DNA of 64,000 bases, taken from assembly GCF_028682175.1 (NCBI RefSeq), contig NZ_JANHKS010000028.1, positions 1 to 64,000 of the forward strand, given 5' to 3'. Positions 37,837-46,360 of the stretch are shown here, piece after piece. The stretch's first letter is position 1. Every line of letters begins with the position of its first letter. The position numbers were made by a program, and so were the translations under genes. Below the pieces are notes generated by a model that was not told where the DNA came from, searched no databases, and worked only from the letters and a program-made list of their open reading frames with translations. Source of the stretch: Pseudomonas putida (GTDB lineage: Bacteria > Pseudomonadota > Gammaproteobacteria > Pseudomonadales > Pseudomonadaceae).

Positions 37837-38541
37837 GATCCGTGTCTCCTGATGTTGTTCTTATCGATACCCGACACTGCGGGTCATTCTACCCACTGCC
37901 CCAACATGACACACCTCATTCAAAACGCCCCACAACCAGCCTTGCCAACCCCACTTTCTGTGATAGGGTTCGCGCCCGCAAAAAACCGGGCAACTCTTTT
38001 TGCAGGCTGAAAAAACAGTGACCGGCGGCCCATCCCAGTGGTTACGCGGCCTACGTGGGATTTCCCCAATTCCCACACAAATTACACACAGACTTATCCA
38101 CAGCTCGTACATTGCATTTAGTGTCACGAGCACATAATCTAGTACCTCGTTGCTCAGCCAGCCCCTACATGTAGGGTTTAGGCCGAAAAACCAAACACAA
38201 ATGACCGAGAGATTTCAAGCCTTTTTCTCGCGCCAAACGGGTTGACTTACCCTCTGTTTCACCGCCTGACCGCTCACACGCGAATGGCAGACACCACGCT
38301 TCATGATCTGCGCGTTACGGTACAAGTGTTGCAACATAAAAACTGCATATTGAACAAGCTTTTACAGGGTGCCAGCCACAGAGCCGCGCCCTTTTGGACT
38401 TCAAAGCCAGGGTCGGCAATCCTTCAGCCTTCCCATCCGTTTTGAAGTCATTGGATCGACACTCGTCGGTCAACTGCTTCAAGACGGAACGGTGGGTACG
38501 CAACCCGTGCCCAAATAAACATAGAGAACGTGGAGACACCC
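37837..38541 (+). promoter_or_regulatory. Long nrdA upstream region and leader
   Basis: A 705-bp gene-free region. A perfect DnaA box TTATCCACA lies at 38094-38102. Two NrdR-like 16-mers follow at 38109-38124 (ACATTGCATTTAGTGT) and 38130-38145 (core CACATAATCTAGT), 21 bp apart. They cover a possible promoter (TTGCAT and CATAAT). If transcription starts near 38145, the leader before nrdA is about 390 nt. The rest shows no convincing gene. Confidence 0.65.
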
Positions 38542-41454
38542 ATGCAAACAGACACAACTCGCGAGAATCCGCAGGCCATTGCGCCGCAGACAGGTGCGAC
38601 CCAGCAGGACCTGTCCGCCACCGCTCCGGGTCAGCTTCGCGTGATCAAGCGTAACGGCACCGTCGTTGCGTACACCGATGACAAGATCACCGTCGCCATC
38701 ACCAAGGCTTTCCTCGCAGTTGAAGGCGGCACTGCCGCTGCGTCTTCGCGCATCCACGACACCGTTGCGCGCCTGACCGAGCAGGTCACCGCGACCTTCA
38801 AGCGTCGCATGCCTTCGGGCGGCACCATCCACATCGAAGAAATCCAGGATCAGGTAGAACTGGCGCTGATGCGCGCTGGCGAGCAAAAAGTGGCTCGCGA
38901 CTACGTGATCTACCGTAACGACCGCTCCAAAGAGCGTGCCGGTCGTGGCGGCGAAGCGCCGGTCCAGGCTCACCCGTCGATCCGCATCACTGCCAAAGAC
39001 GGCAGCCTGGTGCCACTGGACATGGGCCGTCTGAACACCATCGTCACCGAAGCGTGCGAAGGCCTGGCCGAAGTCGACGCCAACCTGATCCAGAACGAAA
39101 CCCTGAAGAACCTCTACGACGGCGTAGCGCTGACTGACGTCAACACCGCCCTGGTGATGACCGCGCGTACCCTCGTTGAACGCGAGCCGAACTACTCGTT
39201 CGTGACCGCGCGCCTGCTGATGGACACCCTGCGTGCCGAAGGCCTGGGCTTCCTGGGCGTAGCCGAAAGCGCTACCCACCACGAAATGGCCGACCTGTAT
39301 GCCAAGGCGCTGCCTGCGTACGTTGCCAAGGGTATCGAGTTCGAACTGCTGAACCCTGTGCTGGCCGAATTCGACCTGGAAAAACTGGGCAAGGCGATCA
39401 ACCACGAGCGCGACCAGCAATTCACCTACCTGGGCCTGCAAACCCTGTACGACCGTTACTTCATCCACAAGGATGGCGTGCGTTTCGAACTGCCGCAGAT
39501 CTTCTTCATGCGTGTGGCCATGGGCCTGGCAATCGAAGAGAAAGCCCGTGAAGACCGCGCCATCGAGTTCTACAACCTGCTGTCGTCCTTCGACTACATG
39601 GCCTCGACCCCGACCCTGTTCAACGCCGGTACCCTGCGTCCACAACTGTCGAGCTGCTACCTGACCACCGTTCCGGATGACCTGTCGGGCATTTACCACG
39701 CCATCCACGACAACGCCATGCTGTCCAAATTCGCAGGCGGCCTGGGCAACGACTGGACTCCGGTTCGCGCGCTGGGCTCGTACATCAAGGGCACCAACGG
39801 CAAATCCCAGGGCGTCGTACCCTTCCTGAAAGTGGTCAACGACACCGCTGTTGCAGTGAACCAGGGCGGCAAGCGCAAGGGCGCTGTCTGTGCCTACCTG
39901 GAAACCTGGCACATGGACATCGAAGAGTTCATCGAGCTGCGCAAGAACACCGGTGACGATCGTCGTCGTACCCACGACATGAACACCGCCAACTGGATCC
40001 CTGACCTGTTCATGAAGCGCGTCTTCGACGACGGCAAGTGGACCCTGTTCTCGCCATCCGAAGTCCCGGACCTGCACGACCTGACCGGTAAAGCCTTCGA
40101 AGAGCGCTACGAGTACTACGAAGCGCTGACCGAGTACCCAGGCAAGGTCAAGCTGTTCAAGACCATCCAGGCCAAAGACCTGTGGCGCAAGATGCTGTCC
40201 ATGCTGTTCGAAACCGGCCACCCATGGCTGACCTTCAAGGATCCGTGCAACCTGCGCTCGCCGCAGCAGCACGTGGGCGTGGTCCACAGCTCGAACCTGT
40301 GCACCGAGATCACCCTCAACACCAACAAGGACGAGATCGCGGTCTGCAACCTGGGCTCGATCAACCTGCCGAACCACATCGTCAACGGCAAACTGGACAC
40401 CGACAAGCTCAAGCGCACCGTCGACGTAGCCGTTCGCATGCTCGATAACGTCATCGACATCAACTACTACTCCGTGCCACAGGCGAAGAACTCCAACTTC
40501 CGTCACCGTCCGGTCGGCCTGGGCATCATGGGCTTCCAGGACGCTCTGTACCTGCAGCACATCGCCTACGGCTCCGACGCTGCCGTCGAGTTCGCCGACC
40601 GCTCCATGGAAGCCGTCAGCTACTACGCCATCCAGGCTTCCTGCGACCTGGCCGACGAGCGCGGCGCCTACGAGACGTTCCAGGGCTCGCTGTGGTCCAA
40701 AGGCATCCTGCCGCTGGATTCGCAACAGATCCTGATCGAGGCTCGTGGCCAGAAGTACATCGACGTCGACCTGAATGAAACCCTGGACTGGGCGCCTGTC
40801 CGTGCCCGCGTTCGGAAAGGCATTCGTAACTCGAACATCATGGCCATCGCACCGACCGCCACCATCGCCAACATCACTGGCGTATCGCAGTCGATCGAAC
40901 CGACCTACCAGAACCTGTACGTGAAATCGAACCTCTCGGGCGAATTCACCGTGATCAACCCGTACCTGGTTCGCGACCTCAAGGCGCGCGACCTGTGGGA
41001 CTCGGTCATGATCAACGACCTCAAGTACTACGACGGTTCGGTACAACAGATCGAGCGCATCCCGCAGGAGCTCAAAGACCTCTACGCCACCGCGTTCGAA
41101 GTCGATGCCCGCTGGATCGTCGACGCAGCAAGCCGTCGCCAGAAGTGGATCGACCAGGCTCAGTCCCTGAACCTGTACATCGCTGGCGCCTCGGGCAAGA
41201 AGCTGGACGTGACCTACCGCATGGCCTGGTACCGTGGTCTGAAAACCACCTACTACCTCCGTGCCCTGGCCGCGACCAGCACCGAGAAATCGACCATCAA
41301 CACCGGCAAGCTCAACGCAGTATCCAGCGGCGGCCACGGCCCGGACGACTCGGCGATCACCGCCCCACGTCCAGCCGAAGCAGCGCCGGCAGGTCCGGCA
41401 CCCGTGCCGAAAGCCTGCGCCATTGACGAGCCGGATTGCGAGGCTTGCCAATAA
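38542..41454 (+). CDS. Ribonucleoside-diphosphate reductase alpha subunit NrdA
   Basis: Class Ia large subunit that reduces NDPs to dNDPs aerobically. The 970 aa (from MQTDTTRENPQ) have two N-terminal ATP cones: LRVIKRNGTVVAYTDDKI (from about 34) and IRITAKDGSLVPLDMGRLNT (from about 152), as known for Pseudomonas enzymes. Catalytic features are SSCYLTTV (redox Cys), NLCTEITLNTNKDEIAVCNLGSINLP (thiyl Cys, Glu and partner Cys) and the C-terminal CEAC pair that passes electrons from thioredoxin. AACGTGGAGA precedes the start. nrdB follows after 282 bp. Confidence 0.97.
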   Translation: MQTDTTRENPQAIAPQTGATQQDLSATAPGQLRVIKRNGTVVAYTDDKITVAITKAFLAVEGGTAAASSRIHDTVARLTEQVTATFKRRMPSGGTIHIEEIQDQVELALMRAGEQKVARDYVIYRNDRSKERAGRGGEAPVQAHPSIRITAKDGSLVPLDMGRLNTIVTEACEGLAEVDANLIQNETLKNLYDGVALTDVNTALVMTARTLVEREPNYSFVTARLLMDTLRAEGLGFLGVAESATHHEMADLYAKALPAYVAKGIEFELLNPVLAEFDLEKLGKAINHERDQQFTYLGLQTLYDRYFIHKDGVRFELPQIFFMRVAMGLAIEEKAREDRAIEFYNLLSSFDYMASTPTLFNAGTLRPQLSSCYLTTVPDDLSGIYHAIHDNAMLSKFAGGLGNDWTPVRALGSYIKGTNGKSQGVVPFLKVVNDTAVAVNQGGKRKGAVCAYLETWHMDIEEFIELRKNTGDDRRRTHDMNTANWIPDLFMKRVFDDGKWTLFSPSEVPDLHDLTGKAFEERYEYYEALTEYPGKVKLFKTIQAKDLWRKMLSMLFETGHPWLTFKDPCNLRSPQQHVGVVHSSNLCTEITLNTNKDEIAVCNLGSINLPNHIVNGKLDTDKLKRTVDVAVRMLDNVIDINYYSVPQAKNSNFRHRPVGLGIMGFQDALYLQHIAYGSDAAVEFADRSMEAVSYYAIQASCDLADERGAYETFQGSLWSKGILPLDSQQILIEARGQKYIDVDLNETLDWAPVRARVRKGIRNSNIMAIAPTATIANITGVSQSIEPTYQNLYVKSNLSGEFTVINPYLVRDLKARDLWDSVMINDLKYYDGSVQQIERIPQELKDLYATAFEVDARWIVDAASRRQKWIDQAQSLNLYIAGASGKKLDVTYRMAWYRGLKTTYYLRALAATSTEKSTINTGKLNAVSSGGHGPDDSAITAPRPAEAAPAGPAPVPKACAIDEPDCEACQ

Positions 41455-41461
41455 TCACGCT

Positions 41462-41568
41462 GGACGCCGCACGTTTCTGAACGGCGTCCGCGTTGTTGCC
41501 GAGTTTTCCGGCCTCCTCACGTACTAATGTACGCTCCGGGGTCCGAAAAACTCGGCGCCTAGCGGCCA
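41462..41568. repeat. Inverted-repeat pair between nrdA and nrdB
   Basis: Two hairpins. The first is GGACGCCG-12 nt-CGGCGTCC at about 41462-41489. The second has arms GCCGAGTTTTCCGG and CCGAAAAACTCGGC (one mismatch) around a GTAC-TAAT-GTAC centre, about 41500-41560. They may attenuate or separate nrdB expression. Confidence 0.65.
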
Positions 41569-41736
41569 CTCGCCCAGATTCGCGCTCTTCATGCGGCGCC
41601 AGTCATACAAAGCAAAATCAGGGGCACCGTCCCCAAGACTTCATGTTCTTTGCGTGCAACGCCTGATACGCAACCAACACTCAAGATCCATCCGGTCAGT
41701 CATTACCACTGACCCTCAAGCAGGAGACTCAACGTC

Positions 41737-42987
41737 ATGCTGAGCTGGGACGAATTCGACAAAGAAGACGCCGTCGCTGAACCCGTGAAAGGCGCCAACG
41801 CCGGCCACGCTTCGGAAGCCGCCATGGACAAACTCGACAGCGCCGGTGGTGCCGCCGCTCGAGAAGCACGCGCCGTCAACACCAGTGACTCCGCCGCCGT
41901 CGCCCGCGCCAAAGCCGCGCTGGACAAACTCGACATCGCCGAAGGCCTGGCCGAACTCGAAGGCTCCGCCGCACGCGTTGCCGTCGACGAAAAGCGCATG
42001 ATCAACTGCCGCGCCGACCTCAACCAACTCGTACCTTTCAAGTACGACTGGGCCTGGCAGAAGTACTTGGACGGCTGCGCAAACCACTGGATGCCGCAAG
42101 AAGTCAACATGACCGCCGACATCGCCCTCTGGAAAAACCCGGAAGGCCTGACCGACGACGAACGCCGCATCGTCATGCGCAACCTGGGCTTCTTCTCCAC
42201 TGCCGACTCCCTGGTTGCCAACAACCTCGCGCTGGCCGTGTATCGCCTGATCACCAACCCTGAATGCCGCCAGTACATCCTGCGCCAGGCCTTCGAGGAA
42301 GCGATCCACACTCACGCCTACCAGTACTGCATCGAATCGCTGGGCATGGACGAAGGCGAAATCTTCAACATGTACCACGAGATCCCGTCGGTCGCGAAAA
42401 AAGCCGCCTGGGGCCTCAAATACACCCGCGCCATCTCCGACCCGGAATTCAACACCGGCACCGTCGAAACCGACAAAGAGCTGCTGCGCAACCTGATCGC
42501 CTACTACTGCGTCCTGGAAGGCATCTTCTTCTACTGCGGCTTCACCCAGATCCTCTCCATGGGCCGCCGCAACAAAATGACCGGCGTCGCAGAACAGTTC
42601 CAATACATCCTGCGCGACGAATCCATGCACCTGAACTTCGGCATCGACGTGATCAACCAGATCAAGATCGAAAACCCACACCTGTGGGACGCCGAACTGA
42701 AGGAAGAAGCCAGCCAGATGATTCTGCAAGGCACCCAACTGGAAATCGAATACGCCCGCGACACCATGCCACGCGGCGTACTGGGCATGAACGCCGCGAT
42801 GATGGAGGACTACCTCAAATTCATCGCCAACCGTCGCCTGTCGCAGATTGGTTTGAAAGAAGAGTATCCAGGGACCACCAACCCGTTCCCATGGATGAGC
42901 GAAATCATGGACTTGAAGAAAGAGAAGAATTTCTTTGAGACGCGAGTGATTGAGTATCAGACGGGTGGGGCGTTGAGCTGGGATTGA
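41737..42987 (+). CDS. Ribonucleoside-diphosphate reductase beta subunit NrdB
   Basis: Small subunit that holds the diiron centre and tyrosyl radical. The 416 aa have a Pseudomonas-type N-terminal extension of about 85 residues rich in Ala/Asp. Metal ligands and the radical tyrosine are seen in FEEAIHTHAYQY (E, H and Y195) and in ESMHLNFGIDVI. The C-terminal tail ends ALSW(D), resembling the peptide that docks to NrdA. A CAGGAG site precedes the ATG. The gene ends in a strong terminator. Confidence 0.97.
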   Translation: MLSWDEFDKEDAVAEPVKGANAGHASEAAMDKLDSAGGAAAREARAVNTSDSAAVARAKAALDKLDIAEGLAELEGSAARVAVDEKRMINCRADLNQLVPFKYDWAWQKYLDGCANHWMPQEVNMTADIALWKNPEGLTDDERRIVMRNLGFFSTADSLVANNLALAVYRLITNPECRQYILRQAFEEAIHTHAYQYCIESLGMDEGEIFNMYHEIPSVAKKAAWGLKYTRAISDPEFNTGTVETDKELLRNLIAYYCVLEGIFFYCGFTQILSMGRRNKMTGVAEQFQYILRDESMHLNFGIDVINQIKIENPHLWDAELKEEASQMILQGTQLEIEYARDTMPRGVLGMNAAMMEDYLKFIANRRLSQIGLKEEYPGTTNPFPWMSEIMDLKKEKNFFETRVIEYQTGGALSWD

Positions 42988-43020
42988 TTTGATCCTGCTT
43001 TCACCGGTTGGAATGCAAAG

Positions 43021-43048
43021 GGGCTGCCAGAGATGGCAGCCCTTTTTT
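43021..43048 (+). terminator. nrdB rho-independent terminator
   Basis: Stem GGGCTGCCA with TGGCAGCCC around GAGA, followed by six T residues, 33 bp after the nrdB stop. Confidence 0.93.
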
Positions 43049-43051
43049 GTA

Positions 43052-43103
43052 CATGATCGTTCCCACGCTCCGCGTGGGAACGCAGCCCAAGACGCTCCGC
43101 GTC
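43052..43103 (+). repeat. Left 52-bp inverted repeat of the first RAYT (REP family GTTCCCACGCTCCGCG)
   Basis: Contains the palindromic REP GTTCCCACGCTCCGCGTGGG and a second smaller GACGCTCCGCGTC palindrome. It is the mirror image of the sequence at 43754-43805 with few mismatches. Confidence 0.88.
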
Positions 43104-43217
43104 GCCCCCTAACCCCAACAACCCGAAGCACCCAGAAACACCAATCCTCTCAAACTCAATCGTCGTCTGAAGTAGCCTCCAACGCTCCGCGCCCAATACC
43201 AAACTCAAGGAAGAGCC

Positions 43218-43751
43218 GTGGCCCGCAGCCGCTACACCATCACCGAAATCGATAAACCCCACTTCCTCACCTGCACCATCGTTGAATGGCTCCCACTATT
43301 CACCCGCCCTGCCCTGGTGGATATCGTCTTGAACGCGTGGCGATTTCAGCAGGACAACCAAGGCCTCGAACTCTACGGCTACGTGATCATGGAGAACCAC
43401 CTGCACTACCTCGCCCAATCTCCCAACCTCGCTAGATCAGTCGCAAGCTTCAAATCCTTCACCGCCCGAAACATCATCGATCACCTCGAAACCATACATG
43501 CCGAAAACACTTTGCAGCGGCTACGATTCGCCAAGCGAGCACATAAGGTCGACCGTGTGTATCAGGTCTGGCAGGAAGGCGTGCACGCGGAGTTGGTGTA
43601 GAGCGAAAACGTGATGCGACAGAAGCTCGATTACATTCATCACAATCCGGTGAAGCGGGGGTATGTGGATGTTGGTGAACACTGGAGGTATTCGAGTGCA
43701 CGGGATTATCAGGGGAAGCCGGGTTTGATTGAGGTGCAGCGGTGGGTCTAG
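43218..43751 (+). pseudogene. REP-associated tyrosine transposase (RAYT) with an in-frame stop
   Basis: A Y1/HUH transposase relative that mobilises REP/REPIN sequences. The first part (residues 1-127) has MARSRYTITEIDKPHFLTC and the HUH motif in IMENHLHYLAQ. TAG at 43599-43601 ends the frame, but reading through it stays in frame to a second TAG at 43749-43751 and yields the missing C terminus, including LDYIHHNPVKRGYV with the catalytic-tyrosine motif. A single CAG-to-TAG change explains this. Inverted 52-bp repeats flank the gene. It could be non-functional or rely on readthrough. Confidence 0.88.
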
Positions 43752-43753
43752 CT

Positions 43754-43805
43754 GACGCGGAGCGTCAGGGAATGCGTTCCCACGCGGAGCGTGGGGACGA
43801 TCATG
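43754..43805 (-). repeat. Right 52-bp inverted repeat of the first RAYT
   Basis: Reverse complement of the left repeat with about eight differences. It begins 3 bp after the ancestral RAYT stop codon. Confidence 0.88.
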
Positions 43806-43925
43806 TATGAGGCCTGAAAGGTTGATAGTCCTGTGATATCACATTGACCCGAAACAGGTTGTAACGTAGTCCCAGCGTGGCGCAACATTCCTTTTCCTAC
43901 ATGTTCTGTGGAAAAGGACTACAAC

Positions 43926-44930
43926 GTGGCGAAGAAAAACTCACAACAGGTTCTCACTGGTACCAACACGTCTAGCTCGCTCAACGAAGGTCACGTGTAT
44001 AGCCGCAAGGATTTGCGTACCCAGTTCCAGATCATCGACGCCAATATCAAGAACGGCATCTTCAAACCCGCGGCTTTCGATTCCGTATGGATCTTCGTCA
44101 CAGAAACCAAGACAGCAGATAAAACTCAATACGAGGACGTACTTATCGGCGATGTGTTACGGATGGAAGGACAGACCGAAGGACGGACCGATTACCTTCT
44201 TGAGAACCACGTCGAGCGCGGGCTAGAACTGCTGCTTTTCTACAGGACAAAGAAAAATCAGCATCCCGGATATGGCTTTACCTACAAAGGGCGTTTCCTC
44301 TATCAAAGCCAGTCAGGTTCGAAACCAACCAAATTTGTTCTCCGCCATGAAAGCAGCCCTCACCTCAACGCATCTGTCGTCGAAGAGGAACTGGCAGATT
44401 CAGGTGAATTCGATCCTCAAAACATCATCGACGCTCGCAAGAAGGTCATTGCATCGGTAGTTCGTCGCAAAGGCCAAGGCAAGTTCAGAGCCGCGCTGCT
44501 CAAAGCCTACAAAGGCAGATGCGCCGTCACCGGGTGCACCATTGAGGCTCTCCTAGAGGCAGCTCACATCGTCCCTTACCTGGGTGATGAAACCAACGTC
44601 GTCAGCAATGGTTTGTTGCTTCGCGCTGATATTCATACCCTTTTCGACTTGGGGCTTTTGTGGATCGACCCTGAGAATCGAACGGTAAAATTAACTGAAC
44701 CGCTGATCGGAAGCGAGTACGAGGAATGGGCGGATAAAGCCCTATCCGTCCCTGAAAGCTCGAAAGATTGGCCTAGCGTCAAAGCGCTGAAGTTGCAATT
44801 CAATACCTTGCAACTGTTCGCTGGCTCACGCGGCAATCCACAGCCGTCAGGATCGTTAAACGCTCCTGATGACGCCATTCCGTTTGAGATCGCCCAGGAA
44901 CACCAAGTGCTAGTAGCAGCTTTGAAGTAG
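43926..44930 (+). CDS. HNH endonuclease, restriction-like
   Basis: A 334-residue protein from a GTG with AAAGGA seven bases upstream (a GTG six codons earlier is possible). Residues ~195-275 are an HNH domain: RAALLKAYKGRCAVTGC, LEAAHIVPYLG, NGLLLRADIHTLFDLGLL, with the catalytic histidine in AAHI and the Asn/His pair. The N-terminal half (VYSRKDLRTQFQIIDANI, YEDVLIGDVLRMEGQTE, ELLLFYRTKKNQ, GFTYKGRFLYQSQ) resembles the DNA- or modified-base-reading domains fused to HNH nucleases in restriction systems. No methylase gene is adjacent, so it may be a modification-dependent (type IV) enzyme. Base composition is lower in G+C than the neighbours, suggesting transfer. Confidence 0.85.
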   Translation: MAKKNSQQVLTGTNTSSSLNEGHVYSRKDLRTQFQIIDANIKNGIFKPAAFDSVWIFVTETKTADKTQYEDVLIGDVLRMEGQTEGRTDYLLENHVERGLELLLFYRTKKNQHPGYGFTYKGRFLYQSQSGSKPTKFVLRHESSPHLNASVVEEELADSGEFDPQNIIDARKKVIASVVRRKGQGKFRAALLKAYKGRCAVTGCTIEALLEAAHIVPYLGDETNVVSNGLLLRADIHTLFDLGLLWIDPENRTVKLTEPLIGSEYEEWADKALSVPESSKDWPSVKALKLQFNTLQLFAGSRGNPQPSGSLNAPDDAIPFEIAQEHQVLVAALK

Positions 44931-45245
44931 CGATACCTGACCAACCGTGATGATTTTCAGAATTTTCCTACAACATCGAATCTTGCCGAGGCAGGCCCAG
45001 CCACCTACCCTGCCTCAGCGCCTAAGAAACGCAGTAGAAATACCCCAGCAGAGCGGCCCGTCCGCTCCCGATAGATGCGGCTTATGTGCGCCTACGGCCT
45101 CTGCCTGCGCGCCATAAATCTCTGCTATGTCGGGAGTGGGCGAATACAAGACCCGTAAGGGAAATATGCCCGGCTCTTTTCTCTGCTGAGAGTTTCTTAG
45201 CTCCCGACACCCAATTCAGCCATGGATGGCAAACTTCGCAGAGAT
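44931..45245 (+). promoter_or_regulatory. Structured leader before the BRO-N gene
   Basis: A gene-free stretch with strong pairing potential: GAGGCAGG / CCTGCCTC at 44988-45016, and a perfect 9-bp arm pair TGTCGGGAG (45128-45136) / CTCCCGACA (45201-45209) that encloses 64 nt with an internal GGGC/GCCC pair. It looks like a folded RNA leader or a conserved DNA element rather than a gene. Confidence 0.5.
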
Positions 45246-45761
45246 ATGGAAATGCCTATAACCCACGCCCCCACCACCTTCCACCGCCACAACCGCCCCC
45301 TGCGCACCCTCCTCCTCGAATCCCAGGTCTGGTTCTGCGCCAAGGACCTTGGCCGTCTCGTAGGCTGGCCTTTGAACGAACGCACAACGCGCAAGCTGGA
45401 TGCGGATCAGCGGCGGGTGATGCGGTTGGTGGATTCGTGCGGTGAGGAGGATGAGCTGATGGTGAGCGAGTCCGCGGTGTATGTGCTGTTGGTGCATCAC
45501 TACCACGTTGAGAACCGGGGTTTGCGGCAGTGGATCACTCATGAGGTGGTGCCGTGTTTGCGGGATGAGTGGGTGGCGCCGTGCAGTCCTTGTTTGAGTT
45601 TTCTTCAATGGCCGGGGTTGTCGGTGAGCATGCTGCATTGGCGCAGTGAGGCTTGGATTCGGTTGCGGGATATGCCGCGGGTGCTGGCGGTGGATGAGGT
45701 TCGGGGTGAGATGCGGGTGCCGTGGTGGCGGTCGGTGGTTCGGGGGTTGAGATTGGGGTGA
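45246..45761 (+). CDS. BRO-N domain (phage antirepressor-like) protein
   Basis: A 171-residue protein with an N-terminal BRO-N/antirepressor domain: FHRHNRPLRTLLLESQVWFCAKDLGRLVGW, VSESAVYVLLVHHYHVENRGLRQWITHEVVPCLRD. The C-terminal part is not recognised. Starts at 45222, 45246 and 45252 are all possible and none has a strong ribosome binding site. BRO-N proteins are DNA-binding and usually phage-borne; here no other phage genes are adjacent. Codon use in the second half is G/T-rich (ggg, gtg, cgg). A single REP follows. Confidence 0.78.
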   Translation: MEMPITHAPTTFHRHNRPLRTLLLESQVWFCAKDLGRLVGWPLNERTTRKLDADQRRVMRLVDSCGEEDELMVSESAVYVLLVHHYHVENRGLRQWITHEVVPCLRDEWVAPCSPCLSFLQWPGLSVSMLHWRSEAWIRLRDMPRVLAVDEVRGEMRVPWWRSVVRGLRLG

Positions 45762-45773
45762 CTGGGCGGGCCT

Positions 45774-45799
45774 GATCGCGAGCAAGCTCACTCCTACAG
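45774..45799. repeat. Single REP, CTGTAGGAGTGAGCTTGCTCGCGA family
   Basis: One unpaired copy 12 bp after the BRO-N gene. Confidence 0.8.
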
Positions 45800-45936
45800 G
45801 ATTGGGGGGTATCCGCGGGCAAACATCACGAATTGTTTAACCTTCCGGGAGGATTTGGTGACCGGGTTTCTTGCACAGTGGTTGTGCAGTTTGAAGTCAA
45901 AACAATCATTTCCGGACACTTCCGAAGGAATTCAAA

Positions 45937-46221
45937 ATGAACAAGATGATCGCAACTGTTTTTTCCGGTGCTTTGCTGTTGGCGGTTTCTGGCGCCTATG
46001 CGGCAGACACCATGTCCAAGGATGCCATGAGCAATGACAGCATGAGCAATCAGAGCGGGATGTCTCATGACGCGATGAGCAAGGACAAGATGGCGAAGCC
46101 TGCCACCAAGGGTGACGCGATGAAGAAGGATTCGATGAAGAAAGATGCTATGTCTAACGACGGCATGAAGAAAGACGCCATGTCCAAGGACAGCATGAAG
46201 AAGGGCGACATGAGTCAGTGA
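45937..46221 (+). CDS. Pentapeptide MXKDX-repeat protein
   Basis: A 94-residue exported protein. Signal peptide MNKMIATVFSGALLLAVSG is cleaved after AYA. The mature part is made almost only of M-[SK]-[KN]-D-[AGS] repeats (for example MSKDAMSNDSM and MKKDSMKKDAM), about 14 units. This matches the pentapeptide MXKDX-repeat family of unknown function; Met-rich repeats could bind copper or another soft metal, which is only an inference. AAGGAA precedes the start. Confidence 0.9.
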   Translation: MNKMIATVFSGALLLAVSGAYAADTMSKDAMSNDSMSNQSGMSHDAMSKDKMAKPATKGDAMKKDSMKKDAMSNDGMKKDAMSKDSMKKGDMSQ

Positions 46222-46307
46222 TCTGTCGCATAGCCGGGCATGATGACGATGCCCGGTGTTTTGCTGTTTTTGACGGGCGGGTGGCGCTGTATTGAATGTC
46301 CTGGCAC

Positions 46308-46334
46308 CGTCGCGGGCAAGCGCGCTCCTACGGG
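46308..46334. repeat. Single REP, GGAGCGCGCTTGCCCGCGA family
   Basis: One unpaired copy between the MXKDX gene and the convergent Cys-rich protein gene. Confidence 0.75.
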
Positions 46335-46360
46335 GGCGGAGTTTGTGATTGAGCGGGGCG

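Noticed and set aside
38479..41451. 990-codon minus-strand open frame opposite nrdA
   Set aside because: The real gene is NrdA with all catalytic residues; the antisense frame is an artefact of codon bias.
45086..45445. 119-codon open frame overlapping the BRO-N leader
   Set aside because: No ribosome binding site; Pro/Arg/His-rich translation; it overlaps the BRO-N gene in another frame.
45222..45761. Prophage suggested by the BRO-N gene
   Set aside because: No integrase, capsid, lysis or other phage genes are adjacent, so only an isolated phage-type gene is supported.
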